The position numbers were made by a program, and so were the translations under genes. A stretch of 8,176 nucleotides of DNA from Methanofastidiosum sp964630765 (GTDB lineage Archaea > Methanobacteriota_B > Thermococci > Methanofastidiosales > Methanofastidiosaceae). Below are positions 6,047 through 8,176 of this stretch, piece after piece; positions within the stretch are counted from its first letter, which is position 1, and every line of letters begins with the position of its first letter. Location of the stretch: assembly GCA_964630765.1 (NCBI GenBank), contig CAZVXE010000059.1, forward strand, positions 1-8,176, in the 5' to 3' direction. Below the pieces are notes generated by a model. That model was not told the origin of the DNA and did not search any database. It worked only from the letters and a program-made list of their open reading frames with translations.

Positions 6047-6056
6047 TTATATAAAT
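6047..6056 (-). promoter_or_regulatory. TATA box of the QueG-like gene
   Basis: The minus strand reads ATTTATATAA, centred 25-26 nt before ATG 6026. This predicts a leaderless transcript. No Shine-Dalgarno sequence occurs before 6026. The box lies within the extra 13 codons of the longest open frame, arguing against the start at 6065. Confidence 0.5.
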
Positions 6057-6072
6057 ATATTGCAATCTTATA

Positions 6073-6957
6073 CTAATCTTTTATTGCCAAATAGTTTGAT
6101 ATGAGGATTAATCCCCCGCCTACAAATATACTTGAATTAAGATACTGGCTAAATACTATCATGGCCACGATAGATGCAACAACTGGCTCTAGAAGAAGAA
6201 TTATCCCAGCTTTCGATGCTTCTACTTTCTCGATAGCTTTATAGAATAGGGAGTTTGGCACGAATGCAGCAATTAGACAAAATAAACCAAAATATATCCA
6301 ATAAATAGTTGGAAAATTATACGATAGTCTTGTTAGATATTCATTTTGATAGAAAAATTTAATTACGGGAAATAAAAGTATTAACCAAATAAATGATATA
6401 AAAGAATAAGCTGATAAAGTATTTATGTAATAATCTTTATTAATTCCTGTCTTTCTAGCAAAGATGACCCATAGGGAAAGGAATATTCCGGCAAGTAAAG
6501 AAGAAATCAACCCTTTTGCACTACCAACATTACTAATATTCCAAGGGGAAAGAAGAAAAACGACACCAAGAAATGCAGTGGTCACTGACAATAATTTCAT
6601 TTTAGTTATTTTTTCATTAAGGATTAATCTACCAAAAAAAGTTGTCCATATGGGTTGAGTGTAAAGTAATATGGCAACGATAGCTACAGGAGTTCCAAAT
6701 ATAACGCCCCCATATTGTGTTAATTGCAGTAAAGCACCAATGAGCCCATACAGTAAAAAAAATAAAATATTATCTCGCTTAAGGGGGCATGTTTTTTTAA
6801 TAGCAATTATGGGTAGAGTAAACAAAAAAAGGAACAATAAAGGATAGACTGAGATTTCATAAAGAGAAAAACCTAGATTAGAAAAAAATTGTCCACCCGG
6901 AATTATTAGGCCAAAAAAGATTGCAGAAATGATAATGGTCCAATAGTCCTTTTTCAT
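6073..6957 (-). CDS. EamA/DMT family 10-helix transporter
   Basis: The 294-residue integral membrane protein is built of two EamA-type repeats (about residues 5-140 and 148-292), each with five predicted helices. The repeat ends are typical: YTQPIWTTFFGRLILNEKI (99-117) in the first half and LLLEPVVASIVAMIVFSQYL (254-273) in the second. These match the 'L(Y/E)P(I/V)...(E)' block of drug/metabolite exporters. Such proteins export amino acids, nucleotides or other metabolites by proton antiport, but the substrate cannot be read from sequence. ATG 6957 is the natural start, with the first helix right behind the DYW N-terminus. No Shine-Dalgarno is present, but a TATA-like box sits 26-27 nt upstream. 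It follows alaX by 30 nt and may also be co-transcribed with it. Confidence 0.9.
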   Translation of the reverse strand: MKKDYWTIIISAIFFGLIIPGGQFFSNLGFSLYEISVYPLLFLFLFTLPIIAIKKTCPLKRDNILFFLLYGLIGALLQLTQYGGVIFGTPVAIVAILLYTQPIWTTFFGRLILNEKITKMKLLSVTTAFLGVVFLLSPWNISNVGSAKGLISSLLAGIFLSLWVIFARKTGINKDYYINTLSAYSFISFIWLILLFPVIKFFYQNEYLTRLSYNFPTIYWIYFGLFCLIAAFVPNSLFYKAIEKVEASKAGIILLLEPVVASIVAMIVFSQYLNSSIFVGGGLILISNYLAIKD

Positions 6958-6978
6958 GAAAAGATGATAAATAATTTG

Positions 6979-6988
6979 CTTATTAAAT
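6979..6988 (-). promoter_or_regulatory. Possible TATA box of the EamA transporter gene
   Basis: The minus strand reads ATTTAATAAG, centred 26-27 nt before ATG 6957 and touching the alaX stop codon. The spacing matches the leaderless pattern of other genes here. The upstream BRE is poor, so read-through from alaX is an equal possibility. Confidence 0.3.
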
Positions 6989-7707
6989 TATTCATGGCCT
7001 TCTAGAGTAAAGTATATTCTTCTATTGCTTTTTCCTTTATTGACAGCTTCAAGGAAAATTATCTTACCGATTTCCATTAGACTTTTGACATGGCACCCGC
7101 CATCAGCTTGAGCATCAAATCCTTTAATATCAACAATTCGTAATTCCTTAACTTCATGAGGAAAGTCCATGGCTAGTTTGAAAAGAGATGGATCCTTTTT
7201 AGCTTCTTCAATGTTTTTGTAATAAATAGTTACAGGTAGATCTTTTTTTATAATTTCATTTGCTTCGTCGATTATTTTCTTGATAAACTCAATATCAAAT
7301 TTCTCCATGTTGAGGTCTATCCTTCCTTTATTGAGTGTCAATTGATTGCCTGTTATCAATAAGTTGTAATTTCTATTAAATACACCAGAGATGAGGTGAG
7401 CTGCAGTATGGTATCTCATTAACTTGTATCTTCTACCCCAATCTATAACACAATGCACTTCATCCCCTGCTATAAGTCCTTCTTTATCAATTTCATGACT
7501 TATATCTCCTTCAAATTTCCCCACATAAATAACATTGTACTCTTTTTCATCTTTTTTGCTTATGATTTTGCCAGTGTCCCCCTCTACTCCTCCACTATTC
7601 GGATAAAATGAAGTTTTGTCTAAGGTTATGTATCTCCCTTTAGCCGATATTACATTAGCATCAAATTCTTTTAAGTAAGAATCTTCCATGTATAACCAGT
7701 CAGCCAT
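6988..7707 (-). CDS. alaX: AlaX-type alanyl-tRNA editing hydrolase
   Basis: The product is a free-standing relative of the alanyl-tRNA synthetase editing domain, expected to hydrolyse Ser- (or Gly-) mischarged tRNA-Ala. The 239 residues fit the medium-length AlaX-M class: an N-terminal beta-rich part with TSFYPNSGGVEGDTG (32-46), then the editing core with the zinc-binding HTAAH (His100, His104), and QADGGCHVKSLMEIGKI (200-216) supplying Cys205 and His206. There are no synthetase catalytic or oligomerisation domains. The usual C-x3-H pair is spaced differently here, with Cys directly before His. ATG 7707 is well supported by the Shine-Dalgarno GGTGA (7712-7716) 4 nt upstream; Met7 would lack one. 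It is downstream of the sodium symporter gene, with a T tract and promoter in between. Confidence 0.92.
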   Translation of the reverse strand: MADWLYMEDSYLKEFDANVISAKGRYITLDKTSFYPNSGGVEGDTGKIISKKDEKEYNVIYVGKFEGDISHEIDKEGLIAGDEVHCVIDWGRRYKLMRYHTAAHLISGVFNRNYNLLITGNQLTLNKGRIDLNMEKFDIEFIKKIIDEANEIIKKDLPVTIYYKNIEEAKKDPSLFKLAMDFPHEVKELRIVDIKGFDAQADGGCHVKSLMEIGKIIFLEAVNKGKSNRRIYFTLEGHE

Positions 7708-7711
7708 TGAC

Positions 7712-7753
7712 TCACCAGAAATTTAAATTTAAAAAAATAAAAAATAATAAATT
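7712..7753 (-). promoter_or_regulatory. alaX promoter and ribosome binding site
   Basis: The minus strand carries GGTGA at 7712-7716, the canonical archaeal Shine-Dalgarno core, 4 nt before ATG 7707. A TATA-like ATTTATTATT at about 7743-7753 would start transcription near 7722 and leave a leader of about 15 nt including that site. The ribosome site is strong; the TATA assignment is weaker because the whole stretch is A/T. Confidence 0.5.
7729..7751 (-). terminator. T-tract terminator after the sodium symporter gene
   Basis: Just past the stop codon of the symporter, the minus strand reads TTTATTATTTTTTATTTTTTT, with T6 and T7 runs. This is typical of intrinsic archaeal terminators without a hairpin. 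It overlaps the proposed alaX promoter. Confidence 0.5.
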
Positions 7754-7757
7754 TGCA

Positions 7758-8176
7758 TTAAAGCCCGATTGAACTAAGCAATGCCCGAACTGCATTGAAG
7801 AATATAATGAATATTACAATGGGGGCTACAACTCTAAGAATCCAAATCCAAATAGGTTGAAGTGCGAACTTGCCTTCCATAGTTGTTTGCTTCTTTGCAA
7901 CATCCACTATTACCCACCCTACAAACAGTGCAATTAACATACCGCCTAGTGGAAGCATTATGTCCGATAGAAGACTCATAGCATCTAAGAAAGACAATCC
8001 TAAAATGTTTATTGACACCGCCCCTTGGGATAAAGCCGAAGGAACACCTAAAAGAAAGATTGCCCCCCCTATCACTAAAGCTGCTTTTTGTCTAACCCAT
8101 TTAAGATTATCAACCATATAAGCTACCACAACTTCTAGTAAAGAAATAGCGGATGTAATTGCAGCAAATAATAGGA
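7758..8176 (-). CDS. Neurotransmitter:sodium symporter (NSS) family transporter, C-terminal part
   Basis: The gene is open at the right edge; 138 codons plus the stop are visible and the N-terminus is outside the window. The frame continues in-frame past the GTG at 8129 to the edge, reading LLFAAITSAISLLEVVVAYM; that GTG is therefore an internal Val, not a start. This block is helix 8 of LeuT-fold symporters, whose Thr-Ser pair supplies Na2 ligands. It is followed by VDNLKWVRQKAAL, GVPSALSQGA, and three further hydrophobic helices ending in LLSSIGL. NSS proteins import amino acids or related compounds coupled to sodium. Length and motifs fit the bacterial/archaeal sodium-dependent transporter branch (about 440-500 residues). 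Substrate determinants lie mostly outside the window. Confidence 0.9.
   Translation of the reverse strand, partial: LLFAAITSAISLLEVVVAYMVDNLKWVRQKAALVIGGAIFLLGVPSALSQGAVSINILGLSFLDAMSLLSDIMLPLGGMLIALFVGWVIVDVAKKQTTMEGKFALQPIWIWILRVVAPIVIFIIFFNAVRALLSSIGL

Noticed and set aside
6464..6658. 64-codon plus-strand open frame
   Set aside because: It is antisense to the EamA transporter and without a promoter or motif.
7870..8121. 83-codon plus-strand open frame
   Set aside because: It is antisense to the NSS transporter, whose helix-8 motif continues in frame to the window edge.
7758..8129. A complete 123-residue membrane protein starting at GTG 8129
   Set aside because: The same frame stays open to the edge and encodes the NSS helix-8 block upstream, so the GTG is an internal Val and the gene is a partial, larger transporter.
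1..8176. CRISPR array, tRNA, rRNA, transposon or phage element
   Set aside because: I saw no regularly spaced direct repeats, cloverleaf-like conserved T-loop sequences, transposase motifs or integrase motifs on either strand.

Overview
The window is AT-rich (roughly two thirds A/T or more) and looks archaeal, most likely from a methanogen-type euryarchaeote. Three things point that way. First, there is a pyruvoyl-dependent arginine decarboxylase with the Ser-Ser self-cleavage site. Second, a PAS-repeat sensor ends in a histidine-less 'NIRNPL...GW..SE' tail that I associate with methanogen sensors. Third, BRE/TATA-like boxes sit about 25-26 nt before many start codons, as in archaeal leaderless transcription. 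I cannot name the genus from this sequence alone.

Layout. On the left, two plus-strand genes encode cell-envelope proteins: a putative lipoprotein with a sulfite-oxidase/MsrP-type molybdopterin fold (150-803) and an 8-helix TspO/MBR-like membrane protein (847-1653). They converge on a minus-strand pair, rhomboid protease (2246-2917) followed by SagB-type nitroreductase (best start 2259), which overlap by 14 nt. A 275-nt divergent intergenic region separates the rhomboid gene from the plus-strand arginine decarboxylase gene pdaD (3193-3738).

Everything to the right of pdaD is on the minus strand. Reading in transcription order from the right edge, there is the C-terminal part of a neurotransmitter:sodium symporter (7758 to beyond the window), an AlaX-type alanyl-tRNA editing protein (6988-7707), a 10-helix EamA/DMT exporter (6073-6957), a QueG-like double 4Fe-4S protein (best start 6026) and a three-PAS sensor without an ATPase domain (3818-5200). 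Most of these look like single-gene transcription units with their own promoters, not one pathway operon. The products are a miscellany: envelope, amino-acid transport, translation quality control, polyamine/agmatine synthesis and redox sensing.

No tRNA, rRNA, CRISPR array, insertion sequence or integrase was seen, and I see no clear sign of a new multi-gene system. The points most worth following are: (1) a Moco-fold lipoprotein exported by an apparently Sec-type signal, next to a TspO-like membrane protein; (2) a PAS sensor with a Cys/His cluster and a degenerate histidine-kinase end; (3) a short archaeal QueG relative of unknown substrate; and (4) a split between leaderless genes and genes with Shine-Dalgarno leaders, which also corrects two gene starts.
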